A stretch of 64,000 nucleotides of DNA from Candidatus Poribacteria bacterium (GTDB lineage: Bacteria > Poribacteria > WGA-4E > JAJDTR01), in NCBI GenBank assembly GCA_028820655.1, contig JAPPIK010000032.1, positions 120,250 through 184,249 of the forward strand. Direction: 5' to 3'. The notes under the pieces were generated by a model, which saw only the letters and a list, made by a program, of their open reading frames with translations, did not search any database and was not told the DNA's origin. Below are positions 36,402 to 46,155 of the stretch, piece after piece (position 1 is the first letter of the stretch; the number at the start of each line of letters is the position of its first letter). Position numbers and translations under genes: made by a program.

Positions 36402-37676
36402 ATGAAAAAATACGATGCTATAGAGGCGCAATGTTACGACTTGATAGTCATCGGCGGTGGTCCGGCGGGTAGCACCGTTGCAACTTTGGTCGCTCAAGAA
36501 GGACACCGTGTGCTACTGCTTGAGCGTGATCGGGAACCTTGCTTCAAAATCGGAGAGTCCCTCATTCCTGCGAGTTATTGGACCTTTGAACGGCTGGGTA
36601 TGATAGAAAAACTGAAAGCAAGTCATTTTCCTAAAAAATATAGCGTTCAGTTCTACTCTCAATCGGGAAAAGCCTCTGCGCCGTTCTATTTCTACGAAAA
36701 TGACCCGCATGAAAGTTCCATGACCTGGCAGGTTCTCCGCAGTGAATTTGACGAGATGCTGCTCGAAAACGCTCGGAGCAAAGGTGTAGAGGTCCGACGC
36801 GGAGTCAGCGTTCATAGTGTGTTGTTTGAAAAAGATCGAGCGATTGGCATACGGGCGAAATTCTCAGATGGAAGCACATCGAATCTGTCAGCACAGGTAA
36901 CCGCTGATTCAACAGGGCAAAGCGCGCTGATTTCCCGACGATTGAAAATCAACGCCACTGAGCCGAAGCTCAAGAAGGCTTCAATATTCACCCACTTTGA
37001 AGGGGGAATCCGCGACGAAGGAATCGATGAAGGGGCTACGTTGATTTTGCACACCGAGAACAAAGATTCGTGGTTCTGGTATATTCCGCTTCCATACGAT
37101 CGTGTAAGCGTGGGAGTCGTTGGATCGATCGATTATCTTCTGCAGAACCGCCGCTCGAATGGGGCGCAACTAGACGCCGAAGCTATTTTTCAGGCGGAGC
37201 TAGAGAAGTGTCCCGCCTTGAAGTGGCGAATAGAAAACGCGAAGCAACTGTTCCCGGTCAAAACAACAAAGGATTTTTCCTATCGTGCTCGGCAGATCGC
37301 CGGGAATGGCTGGGTGCTCGCGGGGGATGCGTTCGGCTTCTTGGATCCGGTTTATTCCACAGGCCTGTTTTTGGCGCTTAAGTCCGGAGAAATGGCGGCT
37401 GACGCGATCAACGGAGCGTTTGAAAGTGGCGACGTATCAGGGGAACGGTTAGGACAGTTTGGTGCGGAGTTCGCGAAAGGCATGGAGTCTTTTCGGAAAT
37501 TGGTATACGCCTTCTATACGAAAGAGTTCAGCTTCGCAAACTTTTTAAAGCGATATCCGGAGTGTCAGCAAGGGGTGATCGATATCTTGAGCGGAAATGT
37601 GTTCACGAAAAATGTGGACAGAATCTTTGTACCAATGGCACAGATGTGTTCTCTTCCCGAGGAAATTACACTATAA
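36402..37676 (+). CDS. FAD-dependent oxidoreductase, flavin-dependent halogenase-like
   Basis: GGGPAGSTVA Rossmann motif, KIGESLIP, WFWYIP (WxWxIP), FLDPVYSTG (FxxPxxSxG). Confidence 0.75.
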   Translation: MKKYDAIEAQCYDLIVIGGGPAGSTVATLVAQEGHRVLLLERDREPCFKIGESLIPASYWTFERLGMIEKLKASHFPKKYSVQFYSQSGKASAPFYFYENDPHESSMTWQVLRSEFDEMLLENARSKGVEVRRGVSVHSVLFEKDRAIGIRAKFSDGSTSNLSAQVTADSTGQSALISRRLKINATEPKLKKASIFTHFEGGIRDEGIDEGATLILHTENKDSWFWYIPLPYDRVSVGVVGSIDYLLQNRRSNGAQLDAEAIFQAELEKCPALKWRIENAKQLFPVKTTKDFSYRARQIAGNGWVLAGDAFGFLDPVYSTGLFLALKSGEMAADAINGAFESGDVSGERLGQFGAEFAKGMESFRKLVYAFYTKEFSFANFLKRYPECQQGVIDILSGNVFTKNVDRIFVPMAQMCSLPEEITL

Positions 37677-37754
37677 ACGCATGTGTTTCTACAAACTGAG
37701 CAATAGAGAAAGATGGTTTAACCATGGTCTGTATCGAGTCTTGCCGCGATAATA

Positions 37755-38492
37755 GTGAACATGTCGTTTGATTGGATCTTCTTTGACTGCTTCAATACTC
37801 TCATTGACGATTTCACTCCAGACGGTGATGAGTCGGGCGTGAAGCCTATATTGGGTCTTCCCGTGGCCGCTGGGTTTTACGCCACGGAAGCCGAATTTAA
37901 GGTCGATTACGATAGATGGAAGAGAGGTCGGTGGAGCGGCAACGACTGGGGAGAGGTTGACCTGGCAGTTCGACTCAAGGAAATCCTAACGACAAAAGAT
38001 GCTAGCCGAAAGGATGAAGTTCCCGCGCTAGTAAATCGAATGATGCGTCGGTTTAAGTTGGAATATACAAACACGCTACGGCTTACACCGGGAATCTGTG
38101 AGATGCTAAAGCGGTGGCGTGACATCGTTAAAATGGGCGTAATTTCAAATTTCTACCTGCGAGATTGGCCGCAACGGATGCTCATGAAATTCGGTTTGTA
38201 TGATTACTTTGATTTCGTCATAGACAGTGCCTCGTTCGGCTTCAAAAAACCCGGGCAGACAATTTACTTAGGAGCGCTTCAACGAGCAGCGATTTCAGTC
38301 GATCAGGCGGAGCGTGTGCTTTTTATTGGAGACAACCTCGCCAACGATGTTCTTGCGCCAATGGAGTTGGGGATGAAGGTTATCTATTTGGATCGTTCAA
38401 ATGATCGACCAACATCAGAGCTGGTTCCTGAGGGTGTATCATCAATCAAATGCTGGACTGAATTCAAACCGGAAAATTTTCAAGGCTATTAG
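37755..38492 (+). CDS. HAD-superfamily hydrolase
   Basis: FFDCFNTLID, GVISNFY, KKPGQTIY, FIGDNLANDVLAP. Confidence 0.85.
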   Translation: MNMSFDWIFFDCFNTLIDDFTPDGDESGVKPILGLPVAAGFYATEAEFKVDYDRWKRGRWSGNDWGEVDLAVRLKEILTTKDASRKDEVPALVNRMMRRFKLEYTNTLRLTPGICEMLKRWRDIVKMGVISNFYLRDWPQRMLMKFGLYDYFDFVIDSASFGFKKPGQTIYLGALQRAAISVDQAERVLFIGDNLANDVLAPMELGMKVIYLDRSNDRPTSELVPEGVSSIKCWTEFKPENFQGY

Positions 38493-38527
38493 AATCTGTT
38501 TGGAAACTAGATGGGAGAGTTGTAGTT

Positions 38528-38802
38528 GTAGGGTGCGCATGGCGCACCAGCCTTGAGAGTACCAGCACGCGATCGACAGAGTGAAAAGCAAAGGAAATAG
38601 AGATCCTGAATGTGTATAGAAATGCCAAAACCCCGTGCACCTAAGCCCAAGTTGTAGGGTGGGCACCGCCCACCATTTCTCGTAGGGTGCGCATGGCGCA
38701 CCGGCCTTGAGCGTACCAGCACGTGATCGACTGAGTGAAAAGCGAAGGAGATAGAGATCCTGAATGTGTATAGAATTGCCAAAACCACATCCACCTAAGC
38801 CC
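38528..38802. repeat. Two 121-bp direct repeats (38528-38648, 38682-38802), each beginning with a GTAGGGTGCGC hairpin
   Basis: Gap-free alignment with about 10 differences by eye; a third hairpin GGTGGGC-ACC-GCCCACC sits between them. Confidence 0.85.
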
Positions 38803-38929
38803 CAGAGGGATCAAGCGAGTGCATAACGATCAAACGACTGAATAAGGCGTGCCATAGCAAATCCCGTGCGATAGAAATCCCACAAGTACATAGCAGACAA
38901 TAATAAAAGCTTGAGAAAACTTCCTACAT

Positions 38930-40003
38930 ATGACAAAAAATGGATTTACTGCTGATGGTTCAAACAGGCTCTTAACCGCATCTTCAAGGAGCGCATACAT
39001 GTATTTTAGGGAAAATACCCGTTACCGAAAAGGCGTTGCAAGTGTAGTAATAGCTATCTTTTTATGTTTCAATCTCTTCTCTGCGACAGGTGCATGGGCA
39101 GATAAGCATGGCAAACGACAATTCCTGAGTATCGGCACGGCACCGCCCGGGGGCGCATTTTTTGTGGTGGGCGGCGCCATCGCCCTAGTGGTTGGCGAAA
39201 ACGTCGATGATCTGAATTGGGAGGTTACCGCCGAAGCCACGAAAGGAACGCAAGAAAACATTCGGCGCCTCGCGAGAGGTGAGTTGGAGTTTGCACTTGC
39301 GAATGCCGCCATTTCCTATTTTGCGGTTCGAGGCGAAGGGGCATGGAAGGGTGAACAGCCTATTCGCGCCGTGATGACGCTTGCGCCAAACGTCGCGCTA
39401 TTCATCACGCCAAATTCCTCCGGCGTGACACAAATTGCGGATATGAAAGGTAAGCGCGTAGTAGTCGGTCCCGCAGGCGCCGGATTCGAATACTTCTTGA
39501 AGCCGATTCTATCCGCACACGGCCTAACCTACGAGGATTTCACGCCGCTCAACAATACGCAGGCTGGTGCGGTCAACATGTTGGCGGACGGCTCGGCAGC
39601 CGCTGCATTCTTGGGCGGTGCGGTTCCGACAGCATCCATTACCCAGGCTGCCTCTTCTCAAGACATACTGTTCGTTCCTTTTGATCCGGAGGCAAAAGGA
39701 CGTTTAATTAACGATTATCCGTTTTTTGAATCGGCGACTATTCCTGCGGAGACGTATCGGAACCAAAATATACCATTCGACGGAATGAATGTTGGTGCGA
39801 TGCATCTAATAGCGTCGGCGGATCAATCCGAAGAAGACGTATATCAATTCACTAGGATTCTTTATGAACACCGAGCGGAAGTGGTGAAGAAACACCCTGC
39901 CGGAAAAGCTATCAATCCGAAGAATATCGTAAAGGATACGGGCACAACCTTTCATCCCGGCGCGGTACGTTATTACAAGGAGATTGGCATTTGGCACGAA
40001 TAA
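38930..40003 (+). CDS. TAXI-family TRAP transporter solute-binding protein
   Basis: FLSIGTAPPGGAFFVVGGAIA, ATKGTQENIRRL; TM-like N-terminus; probable start 38999. Confidence 0.9.
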   Translation: MTKNGFTADGSNRLLTASSRSAYMYFRENTRYRKGVASVVIAIFLCFNLFSATGAWADKHGKRQFLSIGTAPPGGAFFVVGGAIALVVGENVDDLNWEVTAEATKGTQENIRRLARGELEFALANAAISYFAVRGEGAWKGEQPIRAVMTLAPNVALFITPNSSGVTQIADMKGKRVVVGPAGAGFEYFLKPILSAHGLTYEDFTPLNNTQAGAVNMLADGSAAAAFLGGAVPTASITQAASSQDILFVPFDPEAKGRLINDYPFFESATIPAETYRNQNIPFDGMNVGAMHLIASADQSEEDVYQFTRILYEHRAEVVKKHPAGKAINPKNIVKDTGTTFHPGAVRYYKEIGIWHE

Positions 40004-40036
40004 TTGCGGATTCTAACTTGAAAAGGAGACCTCATT

Positions 40037-40786
40037 TTGGCACAAGCAGACAAACCTAATATCGGTTACGATGACACTCCGTTTATTCCCAATTCGGAAT
40101 GGAGAGTCCACGATGGAAGACGGCCTCAACCGAGGGTCGTCACGCCCGGCACAGAAAGTTCACCAACCGCAGGGGGCAATCCCCCTTCAGATGCGGTAAT
40201 ACTGTTTGACGGCTCGGATCTGAGTCAGTGGGTGGGACGTGATGGTGCCGCTCAATGGAAGATTGAAAATGGTTACATGGAAGTTAATAAGACCGGAGAC
40301 ATTCAAACCGTTGAGCACTTTGGACACTGCCAGTTGCATGTGGAATGGGCGACTCCGTCCAAGGTAGAAGGCGATAGTCAAGGACGCGGCAACAGCGGTG
40401 TATTTCTGCTAAATGAGTATGAGATTCAGGTGCTGGACGGCCATGACAACCCGACCTACGCGGACGGTGGGGCAGGCGCCATCTACGGACAGTGGCCCCC
40501 GCTTGTCAATGCCTCCCGGAAACCCGGTGAATGGCAATCCTACGATATTTTCTTCGTTCCCGCGCAGTTTGATGGAGAGAAGCTACTGACACCGTCGTAT
40601 GCTACCGTGGTGCACAACGGGGTCTTGGTGCAGCACTATCAGGAGATACTGGGGCCGACAGGCCATGGCGGCGCCCCCTCCTATGACTCGCCCCATCCGC
40701 CCGAAGGACCGATCAAGCTCCAGGACCACGGCAATCCGATGCGCTTCCGAAACATTTGGGTACGCAGGCTTGAGAGCCGGGACTAG
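40037..40786 (+). CDS. DUF1080 (3-keto-disaccharide hydrolase-like) protein
   Basis: ILFDGSDLSQWVGRDG, GRGNSGVFLLNEYEIQVLDG; TTG start with AAAAGGAG upstream. Confidence 0.88.
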   Translation: MAQADKPNIGYDDTPFIPNSEWRVHDGRRPQPRVVTPGTESSPTAGGNPPSDAVILFDGSDLSQWVGRDGAAQWKIENGYMEVNKTGDIQTVEHFGHCQLHVEWATPSKVEGDSQGRGNSGVFLLNEYEIQVLDGHDNPTYADGGAGAIYGQWPPLVNASRKPGEWQSYDIFFVPAQFDGEKLLTPSYATVVHNGVLVQHYQEILGPTGHGGAPSYDSPHPPEGPIKLQDHGNPMRFRNIWVRRLESRD

Positions 40787-40788
40787 GA

Positions 40789-42738
40789 ATGACCTCCCTC
40801 CAACGCCTCCGCCAAACGCTCTTTAAGGGATTCGCCGTTATCCTAGGTTTGTTTGTGCTCGTGGAGGTCAATTATCCCCATCTATTACCCCAGTCCCAAT
40901 TGGCGCTTTTCGCCATGTTGGGACTGGTTCTCGTCTTTCTTAAATTTCCTTCTCATTCGAAATTAGCTGAAAACACCGTCTGTCAATGGTTGGACCTTAC
41001 CTTAGCCTTCGGTGCCATTGTTTGCTTCGGTTATGTGTTGGCTCAGTCCGAGCCGTTGCTAAGGGGGTTTTGGATTGACGATCAGCCTCTCGGCAACCGC
41101 GCCGGAAACGAACAGTCCATCGACTATATGATTGGTCTGTTAGGATTGGTGCTGGTTTTGGAAGCCACACGGCGGGCGATAGGCTTGACCCTCCCGCTCC
41201 TTTGCCTAGCTTTTCTGCTATATGCAGTTGCGGGACAATCATTGCCCGGGTGGTTGATCCATCGGGGACACTCGTGGGAACGAGTAGTGAGTCAGACGTT
41301 CTTGCATAGCCAAGGGGTGTTTGGAGTTGCCTTGAAGGTGATGTTTACCTATGTGTTTTTGTTTGTGCTGTTTGGCACCGTGCTTGAGAAAACAGGCGCG
41401 ACACACTATATCATCGGTTTCGCCAGGCGGATGTTTCGCAAAAGTGTCGGTGGCCCGGCGAAAGTTGCCGTCATTAGCAGCGGCATGATGGGGTCGTTGT
41501 CCGGCAGTGCCGTAGCCAACACGGCTACCACCGGGACATTTACCATCCCGATGATGCGAAGCGCGGGATTTCAACCGACTACTGCTGCTGGCATTGAGGC
41601 CGCGGCTAGTTCTGGCGGCGCACTTGTACCACCCATTATGGGGGCGGGCGCCTACATGATGCTTGAAATTGTGTCGCCTCCCGTGACCTATCTGCAAATA
41701 ATCAAGGCAGCGCTCATCCCTGCCCTCCTCTACTATGGAGCACTCCTTCTCATCGTACACTTCCGTGCCAAACTGGTTGGCGCGGCCGCGGAAGCGCCGA
41801 GTCAGCAACTTGAGGACAAAAACCCAACTGCACCGGGGCTTGTGTTTTGTACCGGCTTCTGTGTACTTATACTGTTCTTGGTACTCGGTTACACCCCATT
41901 TCGCGCGGTTACGTGGGGATTGATTGCCGTGCTTGTTTTGAGTGTGTTTAGTCGACACACACGAATGGGATTGCGCGAACTAGTGGAGGCAATAGTAAAA
42001 GCCGCTCACGGTGGAGTATCGCTGATTGCGGCGGCATCATGCGTCGGGCTAATTCTCGGTGTTGTGTTACTGACAGGAATTGGCACAAAGTTGCCGGGAA
42101 TGCTTATACCGTTAGCCCAGAATAATCTGATTTTTGCGTTGTTACTTCTGATGATTTCGACCATTGTCCTTGGGATGGGGTTACCTTCGTCAGTATGTTA
42201 TCTCCTTATGGCAACTTTGGTTGGATCTGTTTTGACCGACTTGGGATTGGTTCCGCTTGCCGCGCATCTTTTCATTTTTTATTTCGGAATGATGTCCATG
42301 GTGACGCCGCCGGTTGCGTTGGCGGCTTATACGGCGGGTGCCATTGCGAATGCCAACATCATGAGGACGGGATTCGCCGCTTTCAGATTTGCGTTGGTAG
42401 GTTTCGCTCTGCCCTACGCGTTCGTGCTGCGTCCGGAGTTATTGACCTTGTCTTCGGATGGGGGCACGGCGGGAATTTGGCCGATTGTGGGTAGTGTGGG
42501 CATTACCGCGCTTGGAATTGTGCCATTGGCTGCAAGCGTCGCGGGTTTTCTAATGGCGCCTTTAGCCCTTTGGCAGAGGTTGGTATTCTTTGCAACAGCG
42601 ATGGGATTCATTCTCGTTCGCTCCGCGATCTGGCTGCATTTGCCCGCGTTAGGTGTCGTGGTGGCGATAGGGATCTTAAACTGGCGCTCAAGTGCGTCGA
42701 TGGATGAGAATCCACAACATCGGGAAGGTGATTCTTGA
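40789..42738 (+). CDS. TRAP transporter fused 4TM/12TM permease
   Basis: Many TM helices; GSLSGSAVANTATTGTFTIPMM, EAAASSGGALVPPIMGAGAYMM. Confidence 0.93.
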   Translation: MTSLQRLRQTLFKGFAVILGLFVLVEVNYPHLLPQSQLALFAMLGLVLVFLKFPSHSKLAENTVCQWLDLTLAFGAIVCFGYVLAQSEPLLRGFWIDDQPLGNRAGNEQSIDYMIGLLGLVLVLEATRRAIGLTLPLLCLAFLLYAVAGQSLPGWLIHRGHSWERVVSQTFLHSQGVFGVALKVMFTYVFLFVLFGTVLEKTGATHYIIGFARRMFRKSVGGPAKVAVISSGMMGSLSGSAVANTATTGTFTIPMMRSAGFQPTTAAGIEAAASSGGALVPPIMGAGAYMMLEIVSPPVTYLQIIKAALIPALLYYGALLLIVHFRAKLVGAAAEAPSQQLEDKNPTAPGLVFCTGFCVLILFLVLGYTPFRAVTWGLIAVLVLSVFSRHTRMGLRELVEAIVKAAHGGVSLIAAASCVGLILGVVLLTGIGTKLPGMLIPLAQNNLIFALLLLMISTIVLGMGLPSSVCYLLMATLVGSVLTDLGLVPLAAHLFIFYFGMMSMVTPPVALAAYTAGAIANANIMRTGFAAFRFALVGFALPYAFVLRPELLTLSSDGGTAGIWPIVGSVGITALGIVPLAASVAGFLMAPLALWQRLVFFATAMGFILVRSAIWLHLPALGVVVAIGILNWRSSASMDENPQHREGDS

Positions 42739-42824
42739 AGGATTTGCGGCAGGCTTGTAAGCGCAACTTTGGCGGCCCTTTGGGAACGTGTTACCGGATT
42801 AGCGGGCTTTCATATAGCCCAGAA

Positions 42825-43538
42825 TTACGCTCTGCCGTAAACCGGAATGGAAGCTCCGTTAATAACGGCGGCATCATCGGAGGTTAGAAATTGGATTACC
42901 TTCGCGATATCGGTTGGGGAGACCCAGAGGGAATGATCTTCGTCCGGCATCGCCGATCGATTTGCAGGAGTGTCAATGATACTTGGCATAATGGCGTTGA
43001 CGTTAATTCCAATATCCTTAACCTCTTCGGCAATCGACTCCGTGAGGACGCGCACACCGCCCTTGGAAACACAGTAAGCGCTTAAACCGGCTATTCCACT
43101 TAAGCCCGCGCGCGCCGAGACGTTGACAATTTTTCCCGACTTGCGTTCTTTCATGTGGGGCAAGATAGCCTTGCAGGAGAGAAACGCCGACTTCAGATTA
43201 AGATTCATCATCGCTTCCCAATCCTCTACGCTCAGATCGGAAACAGGAATCCCACCCTTGAAACCGCCTACGATATTCACCAAGATGTCGATTTTACCGA
43301 ACTTGTCCAACACAGTTTGGAAAAAGGAATCGACCTCCGCTTCCTCCGTAGCGCTGGCACGGATGAGCGTCACACGCGATATTAGGTCGCCTACCTCTTT
43401 CTCGAATCCTTCAATCTCGTGATCATATATAAACGGGATAGCAACTTGGCAACCCTGTCTCAGATACGCCTCGCAAACCGCTGTGCCCAATGCGCCTGTG
43501 CCACCAGTAATAGCAACGCTACAATCCTGTAACTTCAT
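42825..43538 (-). CDS. SDR-family oxidoreductase
   Basis: GGTGALGTAVC, NIVGG, YCVSKGG motifs. Confidence 0.9.
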   Translation of the reverse strand: MKLQDCSVAITGGTGALGTAVCEAYLRQGCQVAIPFIYDHEIEGFEKEVGDLISRVTLIRASATEEAEVDSFFQTVLDKFGKIDILVNIVGGFKGGIPVSDLSVEDWEAMMNLNLKSAFLSCKAILPHMKERKSGKIVNVSARAGLSGIAGLSAYCVSKGGVRVLTESIAEEVKDIGINVNAIMPSIIDTPANRSAMPDEDHSLWVSPTDIAKVIQFLTSDDAAVINGASIPVYGRA

Positions 43539-43594
43539 TTGGAGACCCTTCTTGTAAGATTCGTATTGTTAGTTTAGCTCAACTTTGTATATTT

Positions 43595-43618
43595 GTAGGG
43601 TGGGCACTGCCCACCATT
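43595..43618. repeat. GTAGGGTGGGC-ACT-GCCCACC hairpin element
   Basis: 7-bp perfect stem; same as the 38.65-kb element except for loop base. Confidence 0.75.
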
Positions 43619-43794
43619 CCCTGTAAGGTGTGATCAACCGACTGGCTGATTTTAGTCCATCGCGTGTACAAACGTTAAAAAACCTCGGTTTCTGTGTCCC
43701 ATTTGGAAAAAGGTGGCAATCTCGGCGAATTCAATTCGCGGCGGAAAATTCAATAGACGGGGTATAGCAGGGAAGCTATGAGTCCCAAATCTAC

Positions 43795-44811
43795 CTAATC
43801 CTGTTCCACTGCTCTTTGTACAACCCCAATACCTGGACGGTTTGGAAGGATTAGCCTGCCGTCCTTCAGTGTAACCCCGCTGTAAGGATCATTCGAAATT
43901 AACAGGTGGCTATCAAGGTCGACGTAGTCGACCAGCGGCGTCAGATGTGCCGCTGCCGTAATGCCGAGCGAACTTTCAATCATGCAACCCATCATGATTT
44001 GCAACTTGTGGGCGCGTGCGACATTTATGATACGCATCGCTTCGACGAGCCCGCCGCACTTTACCAACTTGATATTGACACCGTCCACACAATCGGCGAG
44101 TACGGGAACGTCGGCTGCGCGTTTGACACTTTCGTCCGCAATTATCGGGATGTCTGAGTGTTCACGAATATACTTCAATCCTTCCAGATCGTCCGCCGCT
44201 GTCGGTTGTTCAACGATGTCAACGCCTAAAGGAGCAAGCTCGCGAATCTTTCGAACCGCTTCTTTCGGCGACCACGCCGTATTGGCATCCGCATATATTG
44301 GTTTGTCCGTAACTTCGCGAAGCGCACGCACAATCTGGAGATCTTGACGTGTCCCAAGCTTTACCTTTAGAATTGCATAATCTTTCGCCTCACGAGTCTT
44401 CTGCTGCATAACATCCGGTGAATCTAACCCAATCGTATATGAAGTCGGCGGCGTCGCGTTAGGATCCAGTCCCCACAGCCGGTACAACGGTACTCCCAAT
44501 GTTTTGCCGAGCCTGTCGTGGAGCGCCATGTCTATGGCGGACTTGGCGGCATAATTGCCGCCGAGGGCGGAATGGAGTTCCGCCATCACGCATTGAATCG
44601 CGTCCAGATTGCCATCAAGACAGGGTGCCAGAATCTCCAAAGCGGTCCGCACAGTTTCGACTGTTTCGCCGTAGAAACGAGCAGGAGGTGACTCTCCGAG
44701 TCCTCCGTCGATTTCAACGGAAACCACTTGCCGATATTCGTCGACGGCGCGGCGCGCAATCTTGAAGGGATGAAGCAACTTGAGATCTACTACTCTGTGG
44801 TGGATACGCAT
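43795..44811 (-). CDS. Enolase-superfamily dipeptide epimerase/MLE-like protein
   Basis: LKVKLG, YADANTAWS, VEQPTAADDLEGL, IIADESV, NIKLVKCGGL. Confidence 0.88.
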   Translation of the reverse strand: MRIHHRVVDLKLLHPFKIARRAVDEYRQVVSVEIDGGLGESPPARFYGETVETVRTALEILAPCLDGNLDAIQCVMAELHSALGGNYAAKSAIDMALHDRLGKTLGVPLYRLWGLDPNATPPTSYTIGLDSPDVMQQKTREAKDYAILKVKLGTRQDLQIVRALREVTDKPIYADANTAWSPKEAVRKIRELAPLGVDIVEQPTAADDLEGLKYIREHSDIPIIADESVKRAADVPVLADCVDGVNIKLVKCGGLVEAMRIINVARAHKLQIMMGCMIESSLGITAAAHLTPLVDYVDLDSHLLISNDPYSGVTLKDGRLILPNRPGIGVVQRAVEQD

Positions 44812-44907
44812 GGCGTAGGTTGGCGGGCTATCTTACGCTGCCGACATGTTAATGATTGGAGGGAGGCGCCTCCGGGCCGAAAACCGAATCTGTACCGCTG
44901 CGTCGGT

Positions 44908-45963
44908 TTAGTTGAGCTCCGACTCTTCGGCATATCGTCGAGCGATTGATTCCAGCGGGAGTGGCTCATAATCGACCCTGTTTCCGATCTCTCCGAAGCT
45001 CAACATTCGGGATTTTATTATTTCTTTCATTGCATCACGGGCTGGGGTCAAATAACTGCGTGGATCGAATTCCTCCGGGTTTTCCGCGAGGAATTTGCGA
45101 ATCGCTCCGGTTATTGCCAAGCGGCTATCGGTGTCCACATTGATTTTGCGAACGCCATTCTTGATCCCAAGTTGGATTTCTTGGACGGGCACGCCCCAGG
45201 TAGGTCGGATCTCGCCGCCATGGTCATTGATGATGTCCTGTAGGGATTTGGGAACGCTCGACGATCCGTGCATCACGAGATGGGTGTTCGGAAGCAATCT
45301 GTGGATTTCAAGGATTCGATCCATGGCAAGCACTTCACCGTCTGGTTTACGGCTGAATTTGTACGCACCGTGGCTTGTTCCGATAGCAACTGCAAGCGCG
45401 TCCACGCCTGTACGCTCAACAAACTCCACCGCTTGCTCGGGATCTGTGAGGAGTTGTTCGTGTGACAGTACGCCTTCCGCCCCGTGTCCATCTTCTTTCT
45501 CGCCTTCACCCGTCTCAAGCGATCCGAGGCAACCTAGTTCACCTTCGACGGTGACGCCTTGCGCGTGCGCCATCTCGACAACATGCCGTGTCACCTGGAC
45601 GTTATATTCAAAATCCGCAGGGGTTTTCCCGTCTTCCATCAGTGAACCATCCATCATCACGCTAGTGAAACCCATCTCTATCGCCGATTTACACGTTTCC
45701 GGGCTATTCCCATGATCCTGATGGAGTGCAACCATCACGCCCGGATATAGCTCAATGGCGGCCATCATAAGATGGTGTAGAAATCGGTCGTTGGTATATT
45801 TTCGCGCGCCTCGACTTGCCTGAATGATTAGCGGAAACCCCGTTTCACGCCCGGCTTCCATAATCGCTTGAACCTGCTCCATATTATTGACGTTGAATGC
45901 GCCAACTCCGTAGCCGCCAGCCGCGGCTTCATCAAGGATTTGTCGCATTGATACTAGTGGCAT
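44908..45963 (-). CDS. Class II fructose-bisphosphate aldolase family protein
   Basis: [40 protein letters not shown]-like [17 protein letters not shown]. Confidence 0.9.
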   Translation of the reverse strand: MPLVSMRQILDEAAAGGYGVGAFNVNNMEQVQAIMEAGRETGFPLIIQASRGARKYTNDRFLHHLMMAAIELYPGVMVALHQDHGNSPETCKSAIEMGFTSVMMDGSLMEDGKTPADFEYNVQVTRHVVEMAHAQGVTVEGELGCLGSLETGEGEKEDGHGAEGVLSHEQLLTDPEQAVEFVERTGVDALAVAIGTSHGAYKFSRKPDGEVLAMDRILEIHRLLPNTHLVMHGSSSVPKSLQDIINDHGGEIRPTWGVPVQEIQLGIKNGVRKINVDTDSRLAITGAIRKFLAENPEEFDPRSYLTPARDAMKEIIKSRMLSFGEIGNRVDYEPLPLESIARRYAEESELN

Positions 45964-46155
45964 TTCTTCTCCCCATTCGAGTTAATGGAATTTTACCGTA
46001 ATCTCTTTCAATACAAGATTCAGTCTGATATCCCGCTTAAGTGTATATCGTCGAACTGAGGTCCATCAGTCATTTACGTCGCACAGAATTTTCAAGTGTT
46101 CGCGTCTGAGTCTCTACTACAATCCACTTACGACAATTCATCAATCGATCATCCA

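Noticed and set aside
41239-41958. 239-aa minus-strand ORF
   Set aside because: Antisense to the TRAP permease gene; His/Lys-rich shadow of hydrophobic codons.
45095-45715. 206-aa plus-strand ORF
   Set aside because: Ser/Pro-rich shadow antisense to the aldolase gene.
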